From: Verrucomicrobia subdivision 3 bacterium UBA693
GTDB taxonomy: Bacteria > Verrucomicrobiota > Verrucomicrobiia > Limisphaerales > UBA8199
Direction of reading: 5' to 3'
DNA: 64,000 nucleotides
NCBI GenBank assembly: GCA_002298785.1
Contig: DBMR01000026.1
Coordinates: forward strand, 14,958 to 78,957
Under the pieces are notes generated by a model. The model had not been told where the DNA came from, searched no databases, and was given only the letters and a program-made list of their open reading frames with translations. A program made the translations under genes and the position numbers. This document shows positions 34,045 to 42,396 of this stretch, piece by piece (the stretch's first letter is position 1; every line of letters starts with the position of its first letter).

Positions 34045-36399
34045 ATGACTGAACCGGCGAACGCGCCCACCGCGCCAGAGGACATGCTCGCGCCGGGAAT
34101 TCATCGCCCACCCCGTCGCGCGGTTGTGGTCCTCACGCTCCTGCTCTTCGCCGCCACGGTGTCGGTCTACTTGCCGGCGTTGAAATTCGATTTCGTAAAT
34201 TACGATGACCCGGATTATGTGACGGCCAACGCCCAGGTGAAGTCCGGTCTCAACTGGGCCGATGCCGCCTGGGCCTTCACCACCGGGCACGCCGGAAATT
34301 GGCACCCGGTGACCTGGCTGTCCCACCAGGCGGATGTGTCGTGCTTCGGCTTGTGGGCCGGGGGACATCACCTCACCAACGTGCTGTTCCATGCCGCCAA
34401 CACGGTGCTGCTGTTCTGGCTCTGGCGCGTCCTGACCGGATCCCTCTGGCGCAGCGCGCTGGTGGCGGCCCTGTTCGCGCTGCATCCGGCACACGTGGAG
34501 TCTGTGGCTTGGGTATCCGAACGGAAGGACGTGCTCAGCGCATTTTTTGGATTGCTGGCCTTGCTAACCTACGCCCGGAACTTGCGCGGTCGCGAGGTGG
34601 GCAACGGCGCCCACCCTCACCTCTCCTCTCCCGACGGAACCGACCGACCGAGTTGGTCCGCCACGATGCTTGCTTTCTTATTCCTGGCGCTGGGTTTGAT
34701 GTCCAAGCCGATGCTGGTCACAATACCGTGCGTGATGCTCCTGCTGGATTTCTGGCCGTTGCGGCGCGCCGACCGGCAATCCTGGACCCGCTTATTATTG
34801 GAGAAATGGCCATACTTCCTGCTGGTAGCAATTTCCTGCGTCGTCACCTTCATCGCGCAGAAACGCGGCGGCGCAGTCCAAACACTGCGCGACCTGTCCC
34901 TGACGGAAAGGTTGTCCAATGCTCTTGTATCTTATGCGCGGTACTTGGCGGAGGCGTTCTGGCCGGTGAACCTCGCCACGCCCTACCCGCATCCAGGGCA
35001 TTGGCCGGCGCCCCTGGTGGTGGGCTCGGGAGCCACGGTGGCGGGGCTGACGGTGCTGGCCTGGTTTTCGCGCCGGCGCTCGCCGCAGGTGACCGTCGGC
35101 TGGCTGTGGTTCGTCGGGATGCTCGTGCCAGTTATTGGGCTGGTGCAAGTCGGCGCGCAATCGATGGCGGATCGCTACACCTATCTTCCCTATATCGGGC
35201 TCTTCACGGCAGTGGTTTGGAGTGCGGCCTGGCTTGTCCATCGGTCGCCGGACCCCAACCCTGCGGACCCAAGGCCAGCGTCTGTAGGGATCCGGCCCAA
35301 GCCGGCTTACTGGATGCTCGGCGGTATGGCGTCGGTGGTGCTGGCAGCATTAACTCTGGCTACGCGCCAACAGTTGCAGGTCTGGCAGAACAGCGAAACT
35401 TTGTTCCGCCACGCCGTCTCGGTGACCAGCAGCAACTGGGTCGCATATTACAACCTCGGCTGGCACCTGGACACCGTTGGGAAAACCGAGGACGCCTTGG
35501 TGTGCTACCGCCGTGCCATCGCGATTGACCCCCAATTCCCGGACCCGATGAATAACATCGGATGCGCGCTGGCGGCGCTGAAGCGGTATGAGGAAGCCAT
35601 TCCCTGCTTTGAGTCCGCATTAAAATTGCAACCGTCCTTCCTGGAAGCACATGTCAATATTGCCAATGCTTTACGGGAATTGGGGCGTTACGACGAAGCA
35701 ATTGCACGTTATCGACTGGTGCTCGAGAAACAACCCGGACACAGCGGCGCGCTGAATCACCTGGGAAATTTGCTGACGCGACAAAACCAGTTCGCCGCCG
35801 CCATTCCGCTGCTGGAAAAATCGTTGGAGACCAATCCCGACCAACCTGCGGCGCACTATAACCTGGCTAACGCCCTGTCCAAGACCCGACGAGTACCAGA
35901 AGCCATCACTCATTACGAACGCGCACTGGCGCTCAAGCCGGACTATCTCGAAGCCAGTCACGACCTGGGTGTGGCTTACGCCCGCGCCGGCCGTTTGGAC
36001 GACGCCGCCCGGGTGTTGAGCCTTGCCGCGGCCAAAGCACCGGGAGACATCGCTTTGCGGCTCGCTTACGGACGCGTCCTCGCCGCGCAACAAAAGCCGG
36101 ACGCCGCCATCAATCTCTTTACCGAAGTGCTGCGATTAGCCCCGGACAATGCCGAAGCCCACGCCAACCTCGGACCGCTGCTGGCCATGACGGGCGACCT
36201 GGCGGGCGCAATTTCCCACCTCGAGACAGCCGTGCGCGGGCGGCCTGACGATGTCATCGCGCGTTTGAACCTGGCCCGGGCTCTGGCGGCGCAGGGCCGA
36301 AAAACAGAAGCCTCAAAGCAACTGCAAGAGGTGCTGCGTTTGCGTCCGGATTACCCGCCGGCAGTCGAGGAGCAGCGCCGCCTGCAGGCTCATCCGTAG
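34045..36399 (+). CDS. TMTC-like membrane glycosyltransferase with TPR repeats
   Basis: A 784-residue protein in two parts. The first 450 residues are polytopic, with about ten membrane helices, and start with an acidic NYDDPDYV loop, a conserved HPAHVESVAWVSERKD and MADRYTYLPYIG. These are the marks of the bacterial relatives of TMTC/O-mannosyltransferases (GT-C fold, lipid-linked sugar donor). The last 330 residues are about nine tetratricopeptide repeats (for instance AHYNLANALSKTRRVPEAI), predicted outside the membrane. The combination suggests glycosylation of, or binding to, exported proteins. The acceptor is unknown. Such genes are frequent in Verrucomicrobia and Planctomycetes. Confidence 0.85.
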   Translation: MTEPANAPTAPEDMLAPGIHRPPRRAVVVLTLLLFAATVSVYLPALKFDFVNYDDPDYVTANAQVKSGLNWADAAWAFTTGHAGNWHPVTWLSHQADVSCFGLWAGGHHLTNVLFHAANTVLLFWLWRVLTGSLWRSALVAALFALHPAHVESVAWVSERKDVLSAFFGLLALLTYARNLRGREVGNGAHPHLSSPDGTDRPSWSATMLAFLFLALGLMSKPMLVTIPCVMLLLDFWPLRRADRQSWTRLLLEKWPYFLLVAISCVVTFIAQKRGGAVQTLRDLSLTERLSNALVSYARYLAEAFWPVNLATPYPHPGHWPAPLVVGSGATVAGLTVLAWFSRRRSPQVTVGWLWFVGMLVPVIGLVQVGAQSMADRYTYLPYIGLFTAVVWSAAWLVHRSPDPNPADPRPASVGIRPKPAYWMLGGMASVVLAALTLATRQQLQVWQNSETLFRHAVSVTSSNWVAYYNLGWHLDTVGKTEDALVCYRRAIAIDPQFPDPMNNIGCALAALKRYEEAIPCFESALKLQPSFLEAHVNIANALRELGRYDEAIARYRLVLEKQPGHSGALNHLGNLLTRQNQFAAAIPLLEKSLETNPDQPAAHYNLANALSKTRRVPEAITHYERALALKPDYLEASHDLGVAYARAGRLDDAARVLSLAAAKAPGDIALRLAYGRVLAAQQKPDAAINLFTEVLRLAPDNAEAHANLGPLLAMTGDLAGAISHLETAVRGRPDDVIARLNLARALAAQGRKTEASKQLQEVLRLRPDYPPAVEEQRRLQAHP

Positions 36400-36453
36400 T
36401 TTGGGGCCTGACGTTCCGGGTCGATCCAGCAACGGTTTCGCGAGATCTGAAAA

Positions 36454-37122
36454 TCAACTCGGCTCCTGAGCTTCGTTCCAGCGGATGGCAAATCGTACCA
36501 GGTCCGGACCGCTTTTCAGGTTGAGTTTCTTTTTGATATTAGCCCGATGCGCTTCCACCGTTTTGCCACTCAGCCGCAACCGGTCCGCGATTTCCCGGGT
36601 CGGTGTCCCTTTGCCGATCAACTGAAAAACCTCGAATTCCCGATCGCTCAACCGCTCGACGGAAGGTTCGCCGGAATCGGCGCGACGGCCGGAAAAGATC
36701 TCCAGGATGCGGGCGGACATGCGATCGCTCACATAAATCTTGCCCTCGAGGACCTGCCGGATGGCGAGCATGAGCTTCTTTCCACCCTCCTGTTTCATGA
36801 TATAGCCGCGGCCACCGGCCCGCAAAACTCGCTCGGCATACAGGGCCTCGTCATGCATCGACACTGCCAGCACTGGCAGGTGGGGATTCAAAGCCTGGAG
36901 ATCCTTGATCAACTCCAGTCCGCTGCGGTCCGGGAGCGAAATATCCAGCAGCACCAGGTCTGGCTTGCCGGAGACCGCAAGGTCCAGCGCCTGCTTGGCG
37001 GTGTCCGCCTCCGCGCAGACCGTCAAATCCGGCTCGTGGTTGATGAGTTGTGCGAGTCCTTGTCGCATCATCGGGTGATCATCGACTACCAGCAGCCGCT
37101 GCCGTTGTTTCGCCTGTTTCAT
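36454..37122 (-). CDS. NarL/FixJ-type response regulator
   Basis: A 222-residue response regulator: receiver domain at 8-125 with the acidic pair DDH and phosphorylation Asp in LVLLDISLPDRSG, a conserved Lys in MKQEGGK, and a LuxR-type helix-turn-helix at about 150-215 (LSDREFEVFQLIGKGTPTREIA, then SGKTVEAHRANIKKKL). It is the output of the four-gene signalling operon: its ATG overlaps the stop of the upstream kinase by four bases, so they are probably cognate partners. Confidence 0.95.
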   Translation of the reverse strand: MKQAKQRQRLLVVDDHPMMRQGLAQLINHEPDLTVCAEADTAKQALDLAVSGKPDLVLLDISLPDRSGLELIKDLQALNPHLPVLAVSMHDEALYAERVLRAGGRGYIMKQEGGKKLMLAIRQVLEGKIYVSDRMSARILEIFSGRRADSGEPSVERLSDREFEVFQLIGKGTPTREIADRLRLSGKTVEAHRANIKKKLNLKSGPDLVRFAIRWNEAQEPS

Positions 37123-38546
37123 GATGAACCGGACGGCATCCTCTCAAACTCCCGGGGGACCGCGCAAGTCACGCGCACGCCACCTTCCGGCATCGGGGTG
37201 ATGGCCAGCGCCCCACCGATCATCCCCGTCCGGTACTGCATGATGCGTAATCCCATCCCCTTGCCTGCCGGAGGGGTGCTCAACATTCCGATGCCATTGT
37301 CCTCGACCATCAGGCGCGTCTCCCTCGGGTCGGAGTTCAACACCAGGTTGATGTGGGTGGCTTTGCCATGCTTGATCGCATTGGAAACCGCCTCTTGCGC
37401 GATGCGATAAAAATGGATTGCCTCCGCCAGCGGCATCTCCGGCGGATCCCCTTGCAGCGACAGCCGGCAGCCGATCCCAAACATTTTCTCCGTATTGGCG
37501 GCAAGTTCGCGCAAGCCCGACTCCAGGCCCTCCGATTCCAGGGTCACAGGTGACAAGCCCCGCGCGAGCGAGCGGGTCTGGCTGATGGCTTCACGTACGT
37601 AACGGGAAATCTCCGCCGCGCGGGCGGCGTCGGCTTTAGCCCGGGCGGACAGTTTTTGTTCGAGCACCTGGCTCATCAGTTCGATTCCCGCCAATTGCTG
37701 GCAAAGCCCGTCATGCAGATCCTGTCCAATCCGCTGCCGTTCGAGGTCGCCGATCTCCAGGAGCTCGCGCTCGAGCCGTTTCCGCTCTGTGATGTCTCGA
37801 AAGATGATCAGCCAGTTCGTGATTTGACCGGTTTTGTCCTTCACCGGACTCATCCTCCACTCCGCCCAGCATTCCCCCACGGGCAGTGTGTAGCTGAAAG
37901 TGCCCTCGAGATACGCGGCGGCGTCCGGCCAGCCGGCTTGAAACCGGCGGTGGATTGGGTCCAGAACTGAAATCGCACTCAACCGCTGTCCGACGATCTG
38001 TTCGCGATCGATGCCGGTGGCCTGGGCAAAGGCCGGGTTGACATACAAAACCTGTGGATCGGGCAACGCCGCATCCGCGATCAGGACGGAGCTGTATTCC
38101 TGCTCCACCGCGCTGCGGATGAGGTGAATCTGCGCCTCCGCCTGGTGCAGTTGCCGTTCGTTTTCCACCTGCCGCACCGCGCGACGCACCACCGTCGGGA
38201 GCAATTGCAGGAACTCGGCGTCCTTTACCACGTAATCCATCGCCCCGGCCTTCATCATCTCGACGGCCACCCGCTCGTCGCCCTGACCGGTGATCACGAT
38301 GAAATCGGGACAACGGTTCACCTGGCGAAGGCGTTGCACCAGTTCCTGTCCTGGTTCATCAGCCAGCTTCAGATCGAGGAGCATCAATCTCACCCGTGCG
38401 TCCACCAGGAGAGCTTCAGCCTCGGCAGCCGAACCAGCGGTGGCGGTGATGAATCCCTCCCGCTGCAGCGCTTTTCCCATCAACCGCAGCAAGCCGCGAT
38501 CATCGTCCACCAGAAGGATCGTGTTTTCGTCGTGCGCCGCTTTCAT
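37119..38546 (-). CDS. Receiver-PAS-HisKA_3 histidine kinase
   Basis: A 475-residue cytoplasmic signalling protein. Residues 8-125 form a receiver domain (DDDRG acidic pair; Asp in LMLLDLKLADEPG; Lys in VVKDAEF). A PAS domain follows (about 150-260, EWRMSPVKDKTG). The kinase part is of the NarX/DegS type: dimerisation helix with the phospho-acceptor His in ERQRIGQDLHDGLCQQLAG, and an HATPase domain with EAVSNAIKHGKA and DNGIGM. Having a receiver at the front means it can be tuned by an upstream kinase. Overlaps both neighbours by ATGA. No membrane segments. Confidence 0.93.
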   Translation of the reverse strand: MKAAHDENTILLVDDDRGLLRLMGKALQREGFITATAGSAAEAEALLVDARVRLMLLDLKLADEPGQELVQRLRQVNRCPDFIVITGQGDERVAVEMMKAGAMDYVVKDAEFLQLLPTVVRRAVRQVENERQLHQAEAQIHLIRSAVEQEYSSVLIADAALPDPQVLYVNPAFAQATGIDREQIVGQRLSAISVLDPIHRRFQAGWPDAAAYLEGTFSYTLPVGECWAEWRMSPVKDKTGQITNWLIIFRDITERKRLERELLEIGDLERQRIGQDLHDGLCQQLAGIELMSQVLEQKLSARAKADAARAAEISRYVREAISQTRSLARGLSPVTLESEGLESGLRELAANTEKMFGIGCRLSLQGDPPEMPLAEAIHFYRIAQEAVSNAIKHGKATHINLVLNSDPRETRLMVEDNGIGMLSTPPAGKGMGLRIMQYRTGMIGGALAITPMPEGGVRVTCAVPREFERMPSGSS

Positions 38547-39013
38547 GCCCCCGCGATCGCACCTGGGTTCCGGTCAATTTCCGGCACCTCCACCAGCGAA
38601 ATGTAAAGTCCCAAACTCTTGATCGATTCCGCGAATTTCTCGTAATCCACCGGTTTCACGATATAACTCGAGCAACCGATGGCATGGCAGCGCTCGACCT
38701 CCCGGGGATCATCGGTGGTGGTGAGCATCAAAACCGGCAATTTCTTCAGTTCCGGATCCTGTTTGATCTGGCGCAGCACCTCGACGCCATCGACTTGCGG
38801 CATACGGATATCCAGCAACAACAGGTAAGCTTTGCTGTGCGCCCGGTGCGGGCCGGGCCCGCGCAAAAACAGGAAATCCAGTACCGCCTGCCCATTATTG
38901 AAGCGCAGCACGGGGTTGTGTAAACCCGCGCGAACCAGGTTCTTCTCAATCAACCGGGCATGCCCGTCGTCATCGTCCGCTACCAAAACCACTACTTCCC
39001 GTGTCGCATTCAT
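38543..39013 (-). CDS. Single-domain response regulator (Rcp1/CheY-like)
   Basis: A 156-residue stand-alone receiver. The acidic cluster ADDDDGHARLIEKNL, the Asp in YLLLLDIRMPQVDGVEVL, TTTDD and the Lys in IVKPVDYEKF are all present, and the sequence resembles regulators paired with bacterial phytochrome-type kinases (Rcp1), including the RGPGPHRAHSK-like insertion before the phosphorylation strand. It has no output domain, so it likely relays phosphate between the kinase encoded upstream and the receiver-kinase downstream. ATGA overlaps on both sides. Confidence 0.93.
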   Translation of the reverse strand: MNATREVVVLVADDDDGHARLIEKNLVRAGLHNPVLRFNNGQAVLDFLFLRGPGPHRAHSKAYLLLLDIRMPQVDGVEVLRQIKQDPELKKLPVLMLTTTDDPREVERCHAIGCSSYIVKPVDYEKFAESIKSLGLYISLVEVPEIDRNPGAIAGA

Positions 39014-40278
39014 AATGAGATTTTTGACCGACCCGCCGCCGGAAGCGAGACGTAAAAGGTACTGCCGCCGCCGGGCACCGACTCCACCCAGATGCGCCCG
39101 TTTTGTCGCTCCAGGATGCGTTGGGCAATGGTCAAACCCAATCCCTCGCCCTGGCCCAGGCTCGGATTGAGTCGATGAAAAATCTCAAAAATCCTGGCCT
39201 GATGCGCTGGTGCGATACCCACTCCGTTGTCCCGGATCGCAAAAATCGCCTGTCCTTGTTCCACTCGTCCGCTGATGGCGAGACGTCCCGGCCGTCGGGG
39301 ATCCAGGTATTTCAACCCGTTATCTAAAATATTAGAAAAGACCTGGTTGATCTGCACCGCATCTCCAACGCAATCGGGCACCGCGCCCAGTTCCACCGCC
39401 GCGCCGGACTCTTGAATTTGAAATTCCATGCTGTGCAGCAGTTGCTGCAACATTGCGTTCATATCCAGCGTTTGCAGGTTCAACGCCGCCCGCCCCAGGC
39501 GTGAGTACCGCAAAAAGCCGGACAACAGCGCGTCGATGCGAGAGACGCCGGCCTGGATGTACTCCAGCGCTTCCGGAATTTCCTGATCCAACACCTCCCG
39601 GGCTTCCGGATCCCGCACCAGCCCCGCCGGCAGTTTCGCCTGCAAACGGGCGCAGGCCACGGACAGTTCCTTGCTGAACCCCTGGATGTTCACCAACGGC
39701 GAACGCAAATCGTGCGACGCGACATAAACGATGGCTTCCAATTCCTTGTTCCGCTCTTCCAGGGCCCGCGCCAGGGCGGACAATTGCTCCTGCGCCGCAA
39801 ACCGATCACTGGCATCGCGCACAAATCCCGTGAACAGCCGGCGCTCCCGCAAACGCACCTCGCTCACCGATAAATCCAGCGGGAAAATGGTGCCATCACG
39901 CCGCCGCCCCTGCACCAGGCGCCCAATACCGATGATGCGCTTCTGCCCGGTCCGCAAATAATTTGCGAGGTAAGTGTCGTGCTCCTCCCGGTACGGCGCC
40001 GGCATCAGGACACTCACATTCTCGCCCAGCAACTCCTCAAGGCTGTAACCGAAAATCCGCTCAGCCGCCGGATTCATCGACTCGATCAACCCGTGCTCGT
40101 CGATCGTAATGATGCCTTCCACGGCGGTTTCGAGGATCGCACGCAACCGCTGGTCGGTGTCTTCCCGCAATGGCCCTCCTGCCGCCGGAGCGGCGCCGCC
40201 AACGGCACCGGCGTCAGCCTCCAATTCCTCTAACCGCCGGATTAGCTCGGCCCGGCTCCATTTCGTATAACCGCTCAT
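39010..40278 (-). CDS. PAS-domain sensor histidine kinase
   Basis: A 422-residue cytoplasmic kinase. After a short coiled N terminus, a PAS domain (about 45-165, GIITIDEHGLIESMNPAAERIFGY) resembles FixL-type PAS folds. A coiled linker leads to the HisKA domain with the phospho-acceptor His in YVASHDLRSPLVNIQGF, and an HATPase domain with SNILDNGLKYL, IRDNGVGI and GEGLGLTIAQRIL. No transmembrane helix and no heme-type His was assigned. It is the first gene of the operon; the spacer before it has a TATAGA that could be a -10 element. Stop overlaps the next start by ATGA. Confidence 0.93.
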   Translation of the reverse strand: MSGYTKWSRAELIRRLEELEADAGAVGGAAPAAGGPLREDTDQRLRAILETAVEGIITIDEHGLIESMNPAAERIFGYSLEELLGENVSVLMPAPYREEHDTYLANYLRTGQKRIIGIGRLVQGRRRDGTIFPLDLSVSEVRLRERRLFTGFVRDASDRFAAQEQLSALARALEERNKELEAIVYVASHDLRSPLVNIQGFSKELSVACARLQAKLPAGLVRDPEAREVLDQEIPEALEYIQAGVSRIDALLSGFLRYSRLGRAALNLQTLDMNAMLQQLLHSMEFQIQESGAAVELGAVPDCVGDAVQINQVFSNILDNGLKYLDPRRPGRLAISGRVEQGQAIFAIRDNGVGIAPAHQARIFEIFHRLNPSLGQGEGLGLTIAQRILERQNGRIWVESVPGGGSTFYVSLPAAGRSKISL

Positions 40279-40413
40279 GGGTAACGGACGCCACTATCCT
40301 TCAATCTATAAAAATTGTGAAGCGGCAAGTGGCAGCCTGTGCTCCGGCGGGCGGACACATGGACGGCCTTTGCGAGGAGGGATTGTCGACGAGACCTCGG
40401 CAGCCAAGGTGGT

Positions 40414-41469
40414 TCAGACCTTGGAACCCAGCAACTGCGTCCGGTATTCAGAGGGCGATTGGCCAAGGATCTTTTTGAATACCCGGTTGAAATGCGTGAG
40501 AGATTGGAACCCGACCTCAAAGGCGATCTCACTCACACGCAGGTTCGGATTGAGCAGGAGATTTTTGGATTTTTCGATGCGCACGCGGGACAGGTAGTCC
40601 GTGAAATTGATCCCGGTGGCTTTCTTGAACATTTTGCAGAAATAGAACGTGCTGGTATTAACCGCTTTCGCCACATGGCCCAGCCGCAGGTTTTCCGTCT
40701 GATGCTCCTGGATATAATCCTTGGCGCGCGTGATCACCGGGGGCTCGGCGTGGTCGTGTTGCACCAGGACCTGGTTGCTGAGCATCGAGAGGTGCTGGGC
40801 AAAAATCGTGAGCAGCTTCACCACGGCGTCGTGCTGCTTGGCCGGCACCACCCGGGTGGAAAAATAAGCCTCCCGCAAAACCTCCCGATCCACATCCACA
40901 CCCCATTCTGCGACCTGCCGGGCAGTGCGCTCGAACTGCTGCTCGGTCGGTTTCTTTCGAAAGACCTGGCCAGTCTGTAGAAAACCAATTAACCGATCCC
41001 CGAGGCGGACCGGCACCGCGGTGTCGCACAGCCCGTTGGGACAGCCCAACGTGTGCGCTTCATGCACCGAGGCTTCCGCCAACTTGTCCTGCACTTGCAG
41101 ACACGAGGCACAAGCGCGGCTCTTGCTGGAAATAATCGAGCAAAACGGCCCTTCATTGCGTTTGCCATGGTGGGGCAACTGCCAGGATTCGACTGGCCGA
41201 AAGGCCACCGGCAGACCCGTGGCTTCACTGAACGCCTTCTCATACTCCTGGAAAATCCGCGAGGACACCAACGCATCCACCAGGTTCCGGTCCACGTTGC
41301 TGTTAGCCTGTTGCGAGCGCGATTTGCAGGTCGGACCCGCCGCGCGGGATCGCGAACCGATGTTGGCTCCCGAAACCGTGCGGGTGGAACCAGTCGAGGT
41401 GTTGAGCGGGCTAACCAACCCGGCTTCTCCTCCGTTGCTCTGGCTCGACCTTACAAATGTTGTTTGCAT
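40414..41469 (-). CDS. AraC-family regulator with PocR sensor domain
   Basis: A 351-residue protein. After a 55-residue Ser/Arg-rich N terminus, a PocR-type ligand domain (about 60-215) carries clustered cysteines (SRACASCLQVQ and TLGCPNGLCDTAVPV) of the kind that may hold a metal or small hydrocarbon derivatives. The C terminus (about 250-345) is an AraC/XylS double helix-turn-helix, with NTSTFYFCKMFKKATG and the conserved RVSEIAFEVGFQSLTHFNRVFKK. It lies just upstream of the phosphorelay operon, in the same direction, with 135 bases between them. Several repeats in the region upstream of its start could be its own operator. Confidence 0.9.
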   Translation of the reverse strand: MQTTFVRSSQSNGGEAGLVSPLNTSTGSTRTVSGANIGSRSRAAGPTCKSRSQQANSNVDRNLVDALVSSRIFQEYEKAFSEATGLPVAFRPVESWQLPHHGKRNEGPFCSIISSKSRACASCLQVQDKLAEASVHEAHTLGCPNGLCDTAVPVRLGDRLIGFLQTGQVFRKKPTEQQFERTARQVAEWGVDVDREVLREAYFSTRVVPAKQHDAVVKLLTIFAQHLSMLSNQVLVQHDHAEPPVITRAKDYIQEHQTENLRLGHVAKAVNTSTFYFCKMFKKATGINFTDYLSRVRIEKSKNLLLNPNLRVSEIAFEVGFQSLTHFNRVFKKILGQSPSEYRTQLLGSKV

Positions 41470-41844
41470 ATGAGCAAATTACGAGAAGCGCTCTCTTACG
41501 GCAATTGGGCACCTCCCTTAATTTTGCTCCAGCAAAAACCCTATGCACCCTAAGGGTTTCCCGTAGTCACCCATTCTGGACGTCACTTGAAAATATATCG
41601 GAACTATCTGATGTATAGCAAGTTACAATTCACACTATTTAAACCCACCCGGCGCCGCGCCTCGGACATTCCCTGCGACTCCTTCAGGCAGCTTCCGTGT
41701 CGGTGTCAAATCTTTCCCCAATTCCCGGCTACTCTGGAATTGTCATTTCTGGTACATTTTTTGTGCTGCTGCTGACCATAAGCTAACCATATTTTGTCCT
41801 TACCGGCTTCCGTCGAGGCCGAGCGGCGGTGCTTCGCCCTGGGG
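41470..41844. other. AT-rich regulatory spacer upstream of the PocR/AraC gene
   Basis: 375 bases without a gene, clearly more AT-rich than the flanks. It includes the ACCCT/AGGGT repeat at 41536-41559, listed separately, and should contain the promoter of the AraC-type gene. No promoter hexamers stand out. Confidence 0.5.
41536..41559. promoter_or_regulatory. Inverted/direct repeat AAACCCTA ... ACCCTAAGGGTTT, candidate operator
   Basis: AAACCCT (41536-41542) and AGGGTTT (41553-41559) are exact inverted arms 10 bases apart, and ACCCTA occurs twice within them, the second being part of the palindrome ACCCTAAGGGT. It lies 67 bases upstream of the AraC-type regulator start, a usual place for an operator. 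The binding protein is unknown. Confidence 0.45.
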
Positions 41845-42171
41845 CTAAAGCGCTGCGCGCACGGCGGAAGGCACGGGGAATTTTCGTCCCGAAAGATATT
41901 CGTTCAACGCAATGCCCAACCACTCCCGGGAAGCCCGCATTTGGCTGAACGAGATAAAAGTCTGATCGCCGTCGACGCTCACCTCATAGGCTCCCGCCTC
42001 CACACTGATCGGGTCGGTCTCGCCCTTGAGCTGCACTTCGAGCCGGGCCGTTTTGCGCTGAATGTCGATCTGCACGTCAGTCACCTCACCGAAACTGGCG
42101 ATCTTCCGATTGATCAAAGCCCGGGCGGAAAGTGCCACCGCCTTGTCCTTAAGCGCGTCAAAAAATGTCAT
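41845..42171 (-). CDS. Orphan 108-residue protein
   Basis: A small protein with no recognised domain and no signal peptide. The N-terminal half is basic/helical (TFFDALKDKAVALSARALINRKIASFG), the middle has alternating strands (VTDVQIDIQRKTARLEVQLKGE), and the end is a short helix. Composition is protein-like, and the reading frame runs the whole length with normal codon preference, so it is probably real. It may be convergent with nothing nearby; the next gene downstream is the AraC regulator 375 bases away. No function can be proposed. Confidence 0.6.
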   Translation of the reverse strand: MTFFDALKDKAVALSARALINRKIASFGEVTDVQIDIQRKTARLEVQLKGETDPISVEAGAYEVSVDGDQTFISFSQMRASREWLGIALNEYLSGRKFPVPSAVRAAL

Positions 42172-42396
42172 ATAATAAACTTCGACCTACGATCCTATGA
42201 CTGGCGGCAAGGCGCAATTCCTAACCGGGGTACCAGGGGCGCTGATCAAAGAGATTGCCTCCTTCACAAAACCAGCATTCCATAAGGAAAGACAAAGCGC
42301 CATGCTCGGGAGTGACTGGGAACCGGGGCAGAGCTGGCGTCTGATAACCCGGCCCGGGCAATGACCGGAAGCAACCTTTGACAACATCGAGTATCT

